Source: Kordiimonadaceae bacterium (GTDB taxonomy: Bacteria; Pseudomonadota; Alphaproteobacteria; Sphingomonadales; Emcibacteraceae). Taken from it: 64,000 nucleotides of DNA. This document shows positions 1 through 8,691 of the stretch, in pieces. The position numbers were made by a program, and so were the translations under genes. The notes beneath the pieces are model-generated. The model was not told the origin of the DNA and did not search any database. It saw only the letters and a program-made list of their open reading frames with translations. The stretch lies in contig JACKKT010000005.1 of assembly GCA_024236295.1 (NCBI GenBank), forward strand, positions 62,001-126,000, written 5' to 3'. How positions within the stretch are numbered: the stretch's first letter is position 1; every line of letters begins with the position of its first letter.

Positions 1-1
1 C

Positions 2-3000
2 GCCAATAATTATATCCTTGATTTAACAAAAATTAATTTGACCGATATCGCCGAAATACATGTCAGCGGTGATCTTACATTTGTTATAGATGATGCAACT
101 GATTTTTCTGGTATCCAGAACATTTCAGCGGAAGCCGGAAGTGAAATATATCTGGAAATCAATCAGCAACAACCCATGTCAGTGATCACGCTTGATGAAA
201 TTGCGACTGTTTTTGATCAGGTCATCGTTGTTGACTATGAAGGGGATGGCTATGTCTATCCGATGATTTATAATGCTGGCGGAAATTTTGAAACCGATGC
301 ACAAAGCGGCTTTATTTCTGAAATCGCCCAAAATTATGATTATTCGCCTCGTCTTTATCTTTATGGTGACCAGAGTGGAAATGAAACCTGGACATTAGAC
401 CTTACCGGATACGATCTATCAGGCATCGGCAGAATATATCTCAGTGAAAATGGTGTGGAAGAAATTACCTTTAACGACCAAAATATACAAGACTGGGACG
501 ACAGTAGCTCAATCTCATCAAGATTGTTTATTTACGGTGGACAAACAGATATACTTAATACCGGATCAGATGATTGGACATTTGAAATTTCACAGATTAA
601 CAGTGAAGGTCTGAAATATATTTATAGAAATGGCAATGACTTCATTTATATCGACTCTGCCCTAGCAAAAGCCAACGGGTTTACAATTCCTGACGGATTT
701 ATTGAAACAGAACCAAACCAGTTTTTAGCGGATGAAAATAATCTGGAACCGACCCTTGATCAATCCTTATCAGATCAAAATCTTACTGTTACAGGAAATG
801 ATGGCCAATATATCTGGATATCTACCGGATCCGGTGACGATCACATAACAATTGGTGACCAGCAAATAATGTCATATGTATATGCAGGGGCCGGGAATGA
901 TTTTATCACCGGTGGCTCAGGTCGGGATACCGTTCGCGCCAAGGAAGGAGACGACATCATTTTGGCCGGTGGTGGCAATGACCGAATTTATGGTGGTGAT
1001 GGCGCCGATTATATGGATGGCGGCGATGGTACTCAGGACCAGATAAACTATTACCAAAGTCCTGAAGCGGTCTATATTAATCTGGAGACCAGTGTGGTGT
1101 ATGGTGGCTTTGCCGATGGAGACACCATATTAAATATAGAAGACGTAATCGGCAGTGCCTTCAATGACACAATTATAGGTGACGCAAACGATAACGGGCT
1201 ATATGGTGGCGATGCCGGTTTCGAACTAATCTATGGCGGCGCTGGTAATGATGAAATCCGCGGCATGGGACAGCTTTATGGTGAAGCTGGAAATGATAGC
1301 TTTGATATTAACCAGCGGGAAGATCACAGCAATACCGTTATCGACGGGGGGACAGGTATTGATGTTGTAAACTTCTATGTGGATTATAATGATGGCCAAC
1401 CTAATTCCTGGGACCCCTTCCCGACGTCCATGTCACTCGAAAATATTGAAATATTTCGTGTGCGGTCAAATGGGGAAAATGCCGAAACCAACATTGATAT
1501 TTCTGCACAGGATGTCATTGATTTTACCGATGATAATAATGCGCTGTATATAACCACGTTCAATTCAAACTATCTGGATACAATTACTGTTTCTACTGAT
1601 TCCACATGGACTTACATCGATGAAGTGGAATATAGTTTTACCGATCATGATGGCCAATATTCATCATATTACCTTCAATATGAAAGCAATGGAGCAACAA
1701 TATATATTGATACGAGAATTGAAAACCAGACTGGGTTTCCCGTCCCCAACACAAATTATACCGAAACTTCGACCAATGTTTTTGTGGCGCCGGACGATAT
1801 TGATGGCTATTTCCGGTATGGTGACAGCACTGATAATCTGACTGTTACAGGAAAAGCGCAAAACGATGAAATAATCACGGGTATCGGCGATGACATTATT
1901 GATGCCGGCGATGGAAGTAATTCGTTAATTAGTGGTGCTGGAAACGACACGATAACAGTTGCAGGTTCGGGTGATACTTTTATCAACAGCGGTGATAATG
2001 CTGACACGATTAACGTTACTAATGGGTATAATCAAATATATGGCGGGTCCGGTAATGATACAATTAATGTTAGCGGCGGAAGTAATACTATAAGCGGTGA
2101 AGACGGTGATGATATTATTACTGCAACGGGCGGATACAACTATATTGAAGGCGGCGCAGGCGCCGACACACTTGTTGGTAACGCCGGAACATTAATTTAC
2201 ACAAATTCACCCGAAGGAATCACGATAAACCTCAAAACCGGCATAGGCTCCGGTGGTGATGCGGAAGGGGATATTGTTTCAAACTTTAGCACAGTTAACG
2301 GCAGTGCATTTGATGATCATATTACCGGAGATGATGCATCAAATCATTTTGAAGGTGGGGATGGCGATGACACCATTTTCGGTGAAGGTGGTGATGACAC
2401 ATTCTATGCAGATCCTGGCGCCGATATATTGGATGGTGGCGACCATGACAGCTCCGGCGATACAGTAGTATATCAATTTTCAGGTGAAGCCGTAATTGTA
2501 AATCTTGATGCCGGTACTTTCAGCGGAGGTGATGCGGAAGGTGATCAGCTAACCAATATCGAAAATATATATGGATCCAGTTACGACGATCAATTGACCG
2601 GAGACGCCAATAACAACATACTTAATGGGGTCGGAGGCAATAACATCATCAATGGTCTCGGTGGCGATGATACCTTAATTAGTGGAGGTGGCGCTGATAT
2701 TTTGTCTGGCGGTACCGGAAATGACACCTTCCTATTTTCGTATAATGGTTACTTTGAACCCTATGCAGGATTAACCGGACAGATAGATGGCGGCGATGAC
2801 TATGATATTTTCAGTCTTTTTAATTACTCATTAGATACAGTGGAAATTAATTTTTCCAACCTTAATGCCACTAATATGGAAGAGCTGGCAATCACAAGTG
2901 GAGCAAACGAACTCACCTTCACAGCCCAGAATATTATTGATATCACGGATGGTAATAATATTTTTGCCATTTCGGGGGATGGCATTTCAGGCATTACTAC

Positions 3001-4126
3001 AAGTGATACTTGGACTTATGATAGCCTTGTTGTCAATGAAAATGGTGCCTTTTATGCCTATACCAGCGGTGCAGCAACATTAAATGTAGCCGTTGATATC
3101 GCGGCGGACCTCGGCTTTAACACCTTGGTAACCAGTAACTTTACCGAAACATCACCGAATATGTATGAAGCCGATGATGATACCAATTCCATCTATGTCC
3201 AGAGTGATGTATATACGGGCACACATATAACTGGCAAAGGCGGGAACGATACAATTATCACATATGGAATTACCAGCCATTATTTTTGGGGCGGTGAAGG
3301 TGATGATACCATAATCGGTGGCATATATGCAGATGAATTTTACGGTGATGCCGGTGCGGATACTTATTACGGTGGCGGCGGATCAAATACCTTGCGTTAT
3401 GCAGATTCCTCATCCGGTGTAACGCTTGACTTTGTAAGCGGAACAGGAACTGGCGGTGATGCAGAGGGCGATACCTTTTATAATTTTTGGGCGGCCTATG
3501 GTAGTGATTATGACGATAATATTACCGGAGATGACAGTGCCAATTATTTTGATGGTGGAACAGGAAGCGACTCAATACATGGTGGCGGAGGAAATGACGG
3601 TATCGAAGGCGGGGATGATAACGATACGCTTTATGGTGATGATGGAAACGATTTTATAAACGGTGGTGCAGGCAACGATACCATTTATGGCGGGGATGGA
3701 TCGGATACTATTGCCACTGACACTGGAGATGACCTCATTGATGCCGGAAATGGAAACGATACAATTTACTTTAGCCCCAATGATATTAATGATATTATCG
3801 ATGGGAGCAATGGCAGTGACACTCTTATATTTTCTGGTATTCCAGGCGGGTTTCACTTCGATTTGTCAACAATATCTGCATCCAATATTGAAGAAGTAAA
3901 TCTTAACTCTAATAGTTATCTAACATTAACAATACAGGATATACTGGATGTTACGGATAGTGATAATACTTTAATCATTGATGGGTCCCCCATTTTACTA
4001 GATTCAACTGGTGAAGGCTGGGTTCAGGGTGCGGATCAGGTCATTGACAGCAATACCTATCACACCTATACCGCTGGCGGGGCAACATTGCTGATTGACG
4101 ATGATATTACCCAGCTGATCAGTTAA
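2..4126 (+). CDS. RTX (hemolysin-type calcium-binding repeat) protein, 5' end outside window
   Basis: Large acidic, probably secreted or surface protein. The frame is open to the left edge, so the true start lies outside the window; the TTG at 38 is only the first start-like codon. More than 1,360 residues are visible. Blocks of nonapeptide repeats of the GGxGxDxUx type (for example GGAGNDTIYGGDGSDTI) lie near residues 290-330, 740-900 and 1150-1245, counted from position 38. Between them a second module recurs: a 'GGDAEGDxxxNxxxxxGSxxDDxITGD' pattern, and an Asn-Ile-Glu-Glu plus 'DITDGNNxxxI' unit followed by a WTY strand. Known for the family: such repeats bind calcium outside the cell and export is by a type I system through a C-terminal signal. 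No type I exporter lies in the window. Adhesin or matrix protein is my inference; no catalytic domain is seen. Confidence 0.88.
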   Translation, partial: ANNYILDLTKINLTDIAEIHVSGDLTFVIDDATDFSGIQNISAEAGSEIYLEINQQQPMSVITLDEIATVFDQVIVVDYEGDGYVYPMIYNAGGNFETDAQSGFISEIAQNYDYSPRLYLYGDQSGNETWTLDLTGYDLSGIGRIYLSENGVEEITFNDQNIQDWDDSSSISSRLFIYGGQTDILNTGSDDWTFEISQINSEGLKYIYRNGNDFIYIDSALAKANGFTIPDGFIETEPNQFLADENNLEPTLDQSLSDQNLTVTGNDGQYIWISTGSGDDHITIGDQQIMSYVYAGAGNDFITGGSGRDTVRAKEGDDIILAGGGNDRIYGGDGADYMDGGDGTQDQINYYQSPEAVYINLETSVVYGGFADGDTILNIEDVIGSAFNDTIIGDANDNGLYGGDAGFELIYGGAGNDEIRGMGQLYGEAGNDSFDINQREDHSNTVIDGGTGIDVVNFYVDYNDGQPNSWDPFPTSMSLENIEIFRVRSNGENAETNIDISAQDVIDFTDDNNALYITTFNSNYLDTITVSTDSTWTYIDEVEYSFTDHDGQYSSYYLQYESNGATIYIDTRIENQTGFPVPNTNYTETSTNVFVAPDDIDGYFRYGDSTDNLTVTGKAQNDEIITGIGDDIIDAGDGSNSLISGAGNDTITVAGSGDTFINSGDNADTINVTNGYNQIYGGSGNDTINVSGGSNTISGEDGDDIITATGGYNYIEGGAGADTLVGNAGTLIYTNSPEGITINLKTGIGSGGDAEGDIVSNFSTVNGSAFDDHITGDDASNHFEGGDGDDTIFGEGGDDTFYADPGADILDGGDHDSSGDTVVYQFSGEAVIVNLDAGTFSGGDAEGDQLTNIENIYGSSYDDQLTGDANNNILNGVGGNNIINGLGGDDTLISGGGADILSGGTGNDTFLFSYNGYFEPYAGLTGQIDGGDDYDIFSLFNYSLDTVEINFSNLNATNMEELAITSGANELTFTAQNIIDITDGNNIFAISGDGISGITTSDTWTYDSLVVNENGAFYAYTSGAATLNVAVDIAADLGFNTLVTSNFTETSPNMYEADDDTNSIYVQSDVYTGTHITGKGGNDTIITYGITSHYFWGGEGDDTIIGGIYADEFYGDAGADTYYGGGGSNTLRYADSSSGVTLDFVSGTGTGGDAEGDTFYNFWAAYGSDYDDNITGDDSANYFDGGTGSDSIHGGGGNDGIEGGDDNDTLYGDDGNDFINGGAGNDTIYGGDGSDTIATDTGDDLIDAGNGNDTIYFSPNDINDIIDGSNGSDTLIFSGIPGGFHFDLSTISASNIEEVNLNSNSYLTLTIQDILDVTDSDNTLIIDGSPILLDSTGEGWVQGADQVIDSNTYHTYTAGGATLLIDDDITQLIS

Positions 4127-4231
4127 CCCCTGCCCGATATTTTCAGGTAATTATTTTAGCCTGTTGCCAATCGGACCGATATTTATTAGACTCTATGCTA
4201 ATTCTAAGTCAGAAAATTGACAGGGTATAAA

Positions 4232-4699
4232 ATGAAACAGATTTTCAAAATAACTGTCGTGGTCGCCGGGGCCATTATTGTTCTGTCTTCCTGCGGCGCC
4301 AATGACAAACCATCAGGCCCGGATTTAAGTGGTATTGACCAGACCGATCAGGCCTACTTCTCAAGCAGCTATGATCTCTGCAGCATCAACAATACCAAAT
4401 TTGACTGCAATTGCGTTGCACGAGTCAATGTCGATCACCGAAAGACCGCCTATCAGGATTATACTGCCAATTATGACAGTAAATATAAGCCTGAGCTTGA
4501 CAAAAAAATTGCCGACCTCACCGCATCTGTAGAGGAAAAGGAAAAAAACGCGTCCGATCCGCGTATTATTGAAAGCATGTATGAAGAGCTCGATGCCTTA
4601 AAGGCGGAACAGGCAGATGGCATGGAAAATATTGATAATTTCAAAATTCCTCCATTGCCATTTGGTGCTACAGACAGCTGCATAATTGCACAGAATTAA
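4232..4699 (+). CDS. small lipoprotein of unknown function
   Basis: 155-residue predicted lipoprotein. The start is set at ATG 4232 (MKQIFKI) rather than an upstream TTG at 4217, because this gives a normal signal peptide. A hydrophobic stretch ends in the lipobox LSSC, with Cys21 as the lipidation site. The mature part has a small Cys-containing segment (CSINNTKFDCNC), then a Lys/Glu-rich stretch near residues 85-120 that looks helical, and a last Cys near the C-terminus. It lies about 100 bp behind the RTX gene on the same strand, without an obvious terminator between them, so co-transcription is possible. I do not recognise a family. Confidence 0.75.
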   Translation: MKQIFKITVVVAGAIIVLSSCGANDKPSGPDLSGIDQTDQAYFSSSYDLCSINNTKFDCNCVARVNVDHRKTAYQDYTANYDSKYKPELDKKIADLTASVEEKEKNASDPRIIESMYEELDALKAEQADGMENIDNFKIPPLPFGATDSCIIAQN

Positions 4700-5185
4700 A
4701 TCGTTTAATCATTCATTCACAAAGCCATCACAATCTTTTGATGTTTTTGAGAGGCTTGTGATTTGCTATCTGCCTGCTCTAAATTTTATATTGAAATCAT
4801 AGCTCCCTTAAGTCCGGCCAGTCTGTTTCCCGTTCTGTGTCTGCCCATCGGGCTTTTGGGGGCTAACCATTTTCCAAAAAAAAAGCCCCGTAGGGAGAAA
4901 CGGGGCTAAGAGGGAGAGTTACTCAACAATTTAATACGCCATTTAAATAAATACCCAAACACTGTTACTCTGCGGCGCGACTACTACTCAATATAAAATC
5001 AGTTTTATTAACCTTGGACCTGTTGTGGCTTCTCCTGGCTAATCACTCACTTTTGCAAAAATCACATTCTGAAATGATGAAATTTCTGCTAGACTACTCA
5101 GGACCACTTAATATTTTATTAAAAATTTACAAAAAAATGGTCATAAATAAAAATTATAAGAGAATAACCAAAGGGAGGGTAATTG
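4700..5185. other. 486-bp intergenic region
   Basis: AT-rich region between the lipoprotein gene and the VOC gene. It holds a weak GCCC/GGGC hairpin with a short T-run (4843-4857) and a stronger hairpin at 4884-4907 that acts as a terminator only on the minus strand (listed separately). The reading frames inside it are short and lack good start signals. I see no supported gene. Confidence 0.6.
4871..4907 (-). terminator. orphan minus-strand intrinsic terminator
   Basis: AGCCCCG (4884-4890) pairs with CGGGGCT (4901-4907), loop TAGGGAGAAA. On the minus strand the hairpin is followed by a run of nine T (complement of 4875-4883). On the plus strand no T-tract follows. No recognisable minus-strand gene ends here, so the transcript it would stop is unknown. 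Confidence 0.55.
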
Positions 5186-5557
5186 ATGACAACAACTGGC
5201 AAAATAGAATGGATTGACCTTACGGTTGATGATGCCGAAAACCTTCGTGAGTTTTATCAGACTGTTGCCGGCTGGTCTGCTGACTCTTTCGATATGGGTG
5301 AATATAATGACTATAATATGAATGATGATAATGGCGATACGGTTGCCGGAATCTGTCACGCCCGTGGAGGAAATTCCGGAATACCGCCAATGTGGATTCC
5401 CTATATATCCGTTCTCTCCCTTGATGACTGTTTAAAAAATGTGGAAAGGCTTGGTGGAACCTTAATCAATGGTCCACGCAAAATGCCCCAGGGGCAGTAT
5501 GCTATTATCCGGGATCCCGCAGGTGCACATTGCGCTCTTTGGCAAAAAGCCGACTAA
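5186..5557 (+). CDS. VOC-family (glyoxalase/bleomycin-resistance fold) protein
   Basis: 123-residue single-copy VOC protein. Start ATG 5186 follows an AAGGGAGG ribosome site at 5171-5178. The opening KIEWIDLTVDDAENLREFY and the closing 'IIRDPAGAHCALWQ' strand are typical of VOC modules, which bind a metal and a small molecule or act as lyases, dioxygenases or resistance proteins. The internal MWIPYISVLSLDDCLKNVERLGG begins the second beta-alpha-beta half. The substrate cannot be read from the sequence. It stands alone between the RTX/lipoprotein pair and the Tat aminotransferase. Confidence 0.8.
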   Translation: MTTTGKIEWIDLTVDDAENLREFYQTVAGWSADSFDMGEYNDYNMNDDNGDTVAGICHARGGNSGIPPMWIPYISVLSLDDCLKNVERLGGTLINGPRKMPQGQYAIIRDPAGAHCALWQKAD

Positions 5558-5779
5558 AAATTAAAATATCCCTCGAATTGGTCTTTTCAAAACAATATTT
5601 TTAAAGTCAAGGCAAATAACTCAAAAAAAATTATTTTAATGTAGTCATTGACAACATTGTTATATTATTGCACTTTACTATGCGAAAACCCAAAAATAAT
5701 ACTAAAAATAGGGTATTTTTCAACGTAAAGGGTTCGTCCCTTTTCAACTCAACCAGTATAGAAGTGGGAGCAAATTTCT

Positions 5780-7114
5780 ATGACCAACATTAAACTAGAC
5801 CGCCGTTTATTTATGAAAGGTGTCGGTGCGGCAGCATTCGTTACCGGCGCTGTAAATTTACCTGCGGCAAGCGCATCGGCAAAAGGCATGGGCAGCATGG
5901 GCATGTCTATGGCATACGACCTTAACGAAGAATATAACCGGATCGGTGCCGGTGATTTTAAATGGGACGGCATCCGTAAAATGAACCGCCCCTATGACGT
6001 GCCATACCCAATGGGTGTTGCCGATATGGACTTCAGAACCTGCCCTCATGTGACAGAAGCTCTGCAAACTCGCCTTAACAACGAATGCTGGGGTTACGAG
6101 GCTGCGCCGGAAGACTATATCGACAATATCGTTGCATGGAACAAAGCCCGGTATAACCAGACCGTTAATCCAAAATCCATTAAAAACTCCCTTGGTGTTC
6201 TTGATGGTGTGACCAGTGTTCTACGCACAGTGACTAAGCCAGGCGATAAAATCATTCTTCACACGCCAAACTATTCAAGTTTCTTCCATGTCATTCCGGA
6301 CGCTCTTTGTGAGCTGGCCGAAAGTGACCTGATCCTTAAAAAAGACGGCACCTATGATTTTGACTATGACGATACAGAAAGACTTCTTAAAGAAGGGGCT
6401 TCTGCCATCATTATCTGTAACCCGCAAAACCCGACAGGCAACTGCTGGACTGCGGAGCAGCTTGGTAAAATTGGCGATCTAGCGGAAAAATATAATGCTT
6501 TTGTCGTGGCTGACGAAATCCACTGTGACTTTGTCAACAAACACGCCAAATATACGCCTTATGCTTCCGTTAATTCCACCAATGCAAAAAATTCAGCTAC
6601 TTTCAAATCAGCCAGTAAATCATTCAACCTTGCGGCACACCGCACGGCTTACATGTTCTGCGACGACCCTGATTTCATGGACCGTGTTGAGCGTGAAGCA
6701 AATCATTACCGCGCACTAATGCACACAATGGGAACAATTGCGTCAAACGCGGCTTATAAACACGGCGCACAATATATGGATGATATGCAGTCATATATGG
6801 ACAAAAATGCCCATATTCTTGAAGATTTCTGTGCAAAAGAAATGAAAGATGTCAGCTATAAAGCCCATGAGGGAACATATCTCGCCTGGATTAATTGTAG
6901 CAAAGTGGCCAAAAAGCTCGGTAACCCAATGGGCAATGAAACCGTTGGTGACATGATGCAGCGTTTCTTTATTCAGAAAGCCGGTGTTAACCTCAACCCT
7001 GGTGAACATTATGGTCGCACAGGTGAAGGCTATATGCGTATGAACCTTGCGACACAGCATTCACGTCTGCACCGCGCACTCGAAGCAATGCAAAGCGCAA
7101 TTAAAAATATCTAA
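5780..7114 (+). CDS. Tat-exported PLP aminotransferase/C-S lyase, PatB/MalY-like (copy 1)
   Basis: 444 residues of fold-type I PLP enzyme resembling the MalY/PatB branch (cystathionine beta-lyase/aminotransferase). Visible: the entry motif GVADMDFR, NPQNPTGN, the PLP-phenol Asp in VADEIH, the Schiff-base Lys280 in SASKSFNLAAH, and a late RMNLA carboxylate-binding Arg. Unusually, the N-terminus is a full twin-arginine signal: DRRLFMKG (Arg8-Arg9), then a hydrophobic stretch and an A-S-A type cleavage site near residue 34, then a Met/Gly-rich linker. Export of the folded, PLP-loaded protein to the periplasm is therefore inferred. PvdN of Pseudomonas is a known Tat-exported PLP enzyme. Two paralogues lie at 43.4-46.3 kb. 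A GGAG ribosome site precedes the ATG. Substrate unknown. Confidence 0.85.
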   Translation: MTNIKLDRRLFMKGVGAAAFVTGAVNLPAASASAKGMGSMGMSMAYDLNEEYNRIGAGDFKWDGIRKMNRPYDVPYPMGVADMDFRTCPHVTEALQTRLNNECWGYEAAPEDYIDNIVAWNKARYNQTVNPKSIKNSLGVLDGVTSVLRTVTKPGDKIILHTPNYSSFFHVIPDALCELAESDLILKKDGTYDFDYDDTERLLKEGASAIIICNPQNPTGNCWTAEQLGKIGDLAEKYNAFVVADEIHCDFVNKHAKYTPYASVNSTNAKNSATFKSASKSFNLAAHRTAYMFCDDPDFMDRVEREANHYRALMHTMGTIASNAAYKHGAQYMDDMQSYMDKNAHILEDFCAKEMKDVSYKAHEGTYLAWINCSKVAKKLGNPMGNETVGDMMQRFFIQKAGVNLNPGEHYGRTGEGYMRMNLATQHSRLHRALEAMQSAIKNI

Positions 7115-7140
7115 TCAGGTATAACTAAGTACTATAAAGA

Positions 7141-7171
7141 AAGGCCCCGTTTATTCAACGGGGCCTTTTAA
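7141..7171 (+). terminator. intrinsic terminator between convergent genes
   Basis: AAGGCCCCG (7141-7149) pairs with CGGGGCCTT (7159-7167) and is followed by TTTT. It lies between the 3' ends of the Tat aminotransferase and ilvE and could serve both directions; the T-run is better on the plus strand. Confidence 0.8.
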
Positions 7172-7198
7172 TTTGGGAGGATTTATTATTTTTATTAA

Positions 7199-8080
7199 TT
7201 ATACCTGACGGTTATTCACCAGGTCATCATAGTCATGGACCATATTTTTACACACATCTCCGACCTCGAAAGTATACTCTCCAATTTGGGCAATCGGTGT
7301 TACTTCAACTGCCGTACCGGTGATAAAAGCCTCCTCAAAATCGGCCATTTCTTCCGGCATAATCGCCCGCTCAATTACCTTAATCCCGCGTTTTGCCGCA
7401 AGTTCCATTGCTGTCTGCCGGGTAATCCCGTTTAAGAAACAATCCGGCTTCGGCGTATGAAGCACCCCGTCTTTTAAGAAAAAGATATTAGCCCCTGTCG
7501 CTTCGGCAATTTGCCCACGATAATCAAGCATCAAAGCATCATCATAGCCATGCGCAACAGATGCATCCTTACAAAGCGAAGCGATCATATATAGACCTGC
7601 TGCTTTTGATTCTGTCGGTGCCGTATCCGGGGCCGGACGGCGCCATTTGGCAATCTCAAGCCGCAAACCCTTTAATTTTGCTTCCTTGCTGAAATAGGAT
7701 GGCCATTCCCACGCGGCAATCGCCACATGAACTTTTGATCCTTTAGTGGCAACGCCCATCATTTCCGATCCGCGCCAGGCTACCGGACGGACATAGGCAT
7801 CAACAAGGCCATTTGCCGCAACCACCTCATTGGCGGCCGCGTCAAGTTCTTCCGCCGTAAACGGCATATCAAATCCCAGAATTTCACCGGAACGGATCAG
7901 ACGCTCACTATGCTGATGCAATTTAAAAATCTTTCCGCCATAAGCCCGCTGCCCTTCGAACACACAGCTTCCATAATGAAGCGCATGGGAAAGCACATGA
8001 AAATTGGCATCGCGCCAGTTGATTAGTTTACCGTCGTACCAGATTACACCGTCACGGTCGTCAAAGGGGATTATAGACAT
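7199..8080 (-). CDS. ilvE: branched-chain amino acid aminotransferase
   Basis: 293-residue class IV PLP aminotransferase that moves the amino group between glutamate and the keto acids of Leu, Ile and Val, the last step of their synthesis and the first of their breakdown. Visible: HYGSCVFEGQRAY near the N-terminus, PLP Lys159 in TESKAAG, the EATGANIFF strand (Glu of the PLP pyridine nitrogen), and NGITRQT. Length is normal for the alphaproteobacterial form. It is transcribed away from a MarR-type gene with 68 bp between the two starts, so the regulator may control both; that is inference from layout. Confidence 0.93.
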   Translation of the reverse strand: MSIIPFDDRDGVIWYDGKLINWRDANFHVLSHALHYGSCVFEGQRAYGGKIFKLHQHSERLIRSGEILGFDMPFTAEELDAAANEVVAANGLVDAYVRPVAWRGSEMMGVATKGSKVHVAIAAWEWPSYFSKEAKLKGLRLEIAKWRRPAPDTAPTESKAAGLYMIASLCKDASVAHGYDDALMLDYRGQIAEATGANIFFLKDGVLHTPKPDCFLNGITRQTAMELAAKRGIKVIERAIMPEEMADFEEAFITGTAVEVTPIAQIGEYTFEVGDVCKNMVHDYDDLVNNRQV

Positions 8081-8112
8081 GATTGTGGTCCTTAAATTAA
8101 TTCATAAACTTC

Positions 8113-8140
8113 TTGACCTTTCTAGCACCTGCTTTAATAT
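8113..8140 (+). promoter_or_regulatory. predicted sigma70-type promoter of the MarR gene, giving a leaderless start
   Basis: TTGACC (8113-8118), 16-bp spacer, TAATAT (8135-8140). Transcription from it would start within a few bases of the ATG at 8149, so the mRNA would be leaderless or nearly so. No ribosome site is visible before the ATG, which fits. Confidence 0.5.
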
Positions 8141-8161
8141 ATGTCAACATGGCTGACATAT
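8139..8161. promoter_or_regulatory. palindromic operator candidate over the MarR start codon
   Basis: Perfect 8-bp arms ATATGTCA (8139-8146) and TGACATAT (8154-8161) around a 7-bp centre that contains the ATG. It overlaps the end of the -10 box. Position and symmetry are those of a MarR-dimer site for self-repression; binding is inferred. Confidence 0.5.
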
Positions 8162-8652
8162 TTTTGAAAGATTATGACATAAAATCGCTTGATGACGAAC
8201 AATTGTTTCTCAAAAGCACTGAGCTGCTCTATTTCGCCTATCGGGATTTTATCGCGTGGCCCGATGCAGTTTTGCAGAAATATGGTTTTGGCCGCGCCCA
8301 TCACCGGGTTTTATTCTTTGTCAATCAAAACCCCGGTATGACGGTCGCGGAACTGCTTGAAATCCTGAATATCACCAAACAAAGCCTGTCGCGTGTTCTT
8401 GGCAGCCTGATAAATAAAGGCTATATTATTCAGGATGTCGGACGGGAGGACCGCCGACAACGCCTGCTTAACCTGACGGATAAGGGAATAACCCTGCTTG
8501 GTGAAATAACCGAACATCAGAAAGAACAAATGCTAAATGCCTGTAAATCGGCAGGGATAGAAGCAACGGACGGGTTCTGGAAAGTTCTGATTGAGCTGAT
8601 CAATCCTGAAAATCGTGATAAAATTTTGAATAATATTTTTAATAATAAATAG
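8149..8652 (+). CDS. MarR-family transcriptional regulator
   Basis: 167 residues. ATG 8149 (MADIFLKD) is chosen over an in-frame TTG at 8113, because the TTG coincides with a promoter -35 box. The winged-helix region shows MTVAELLEILNITKQSLSRV (recognition helix) and the wing with DVGREDRRQR, followed by LNLTDKG: a canonical MarR core. Alphaproteobacterial PetP-like MarR proteins are often next to a branched-chain aminotransferase gene, as here; this is recollection of gene order and was not checked. Probably self-regulated through the palindrome over its start. The 3' end converges on the FAD oxidoreductase gene. Confidence 0.87.
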   Translation: MADIFLKDYDIKSLDDEQLFLKSTELLYFAYRDFIAWPDAVLQKYGFGRAHHRVLFFVNQNPGMTVAELLEILNITKQSLSRVLGSLINKGYIIQDVGREDRRQRLLNLTDKGITLLGEITEHQKEQMLNACKSAGIEATDGFWKVLIELINPENRDKILNNIFNNK

Positions 8653-8691
8653 TTATATAATTTTCTTAAACTATCACTTTAATTTATTAAA

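Noticed and set aside
1..4126. RTX repeats as a tandem DNA repeat or CRISPR-like array
   Set aside because: The periodicity is in the protein (nine-residue turns); the DNA units are diverged and there are no constant repeats with unique spacers.
5014..5217. 67-codon frame before the VOC gene
   Set aside because: Overlaps the VOC start, no ribosome site, no similarity I can recognise.
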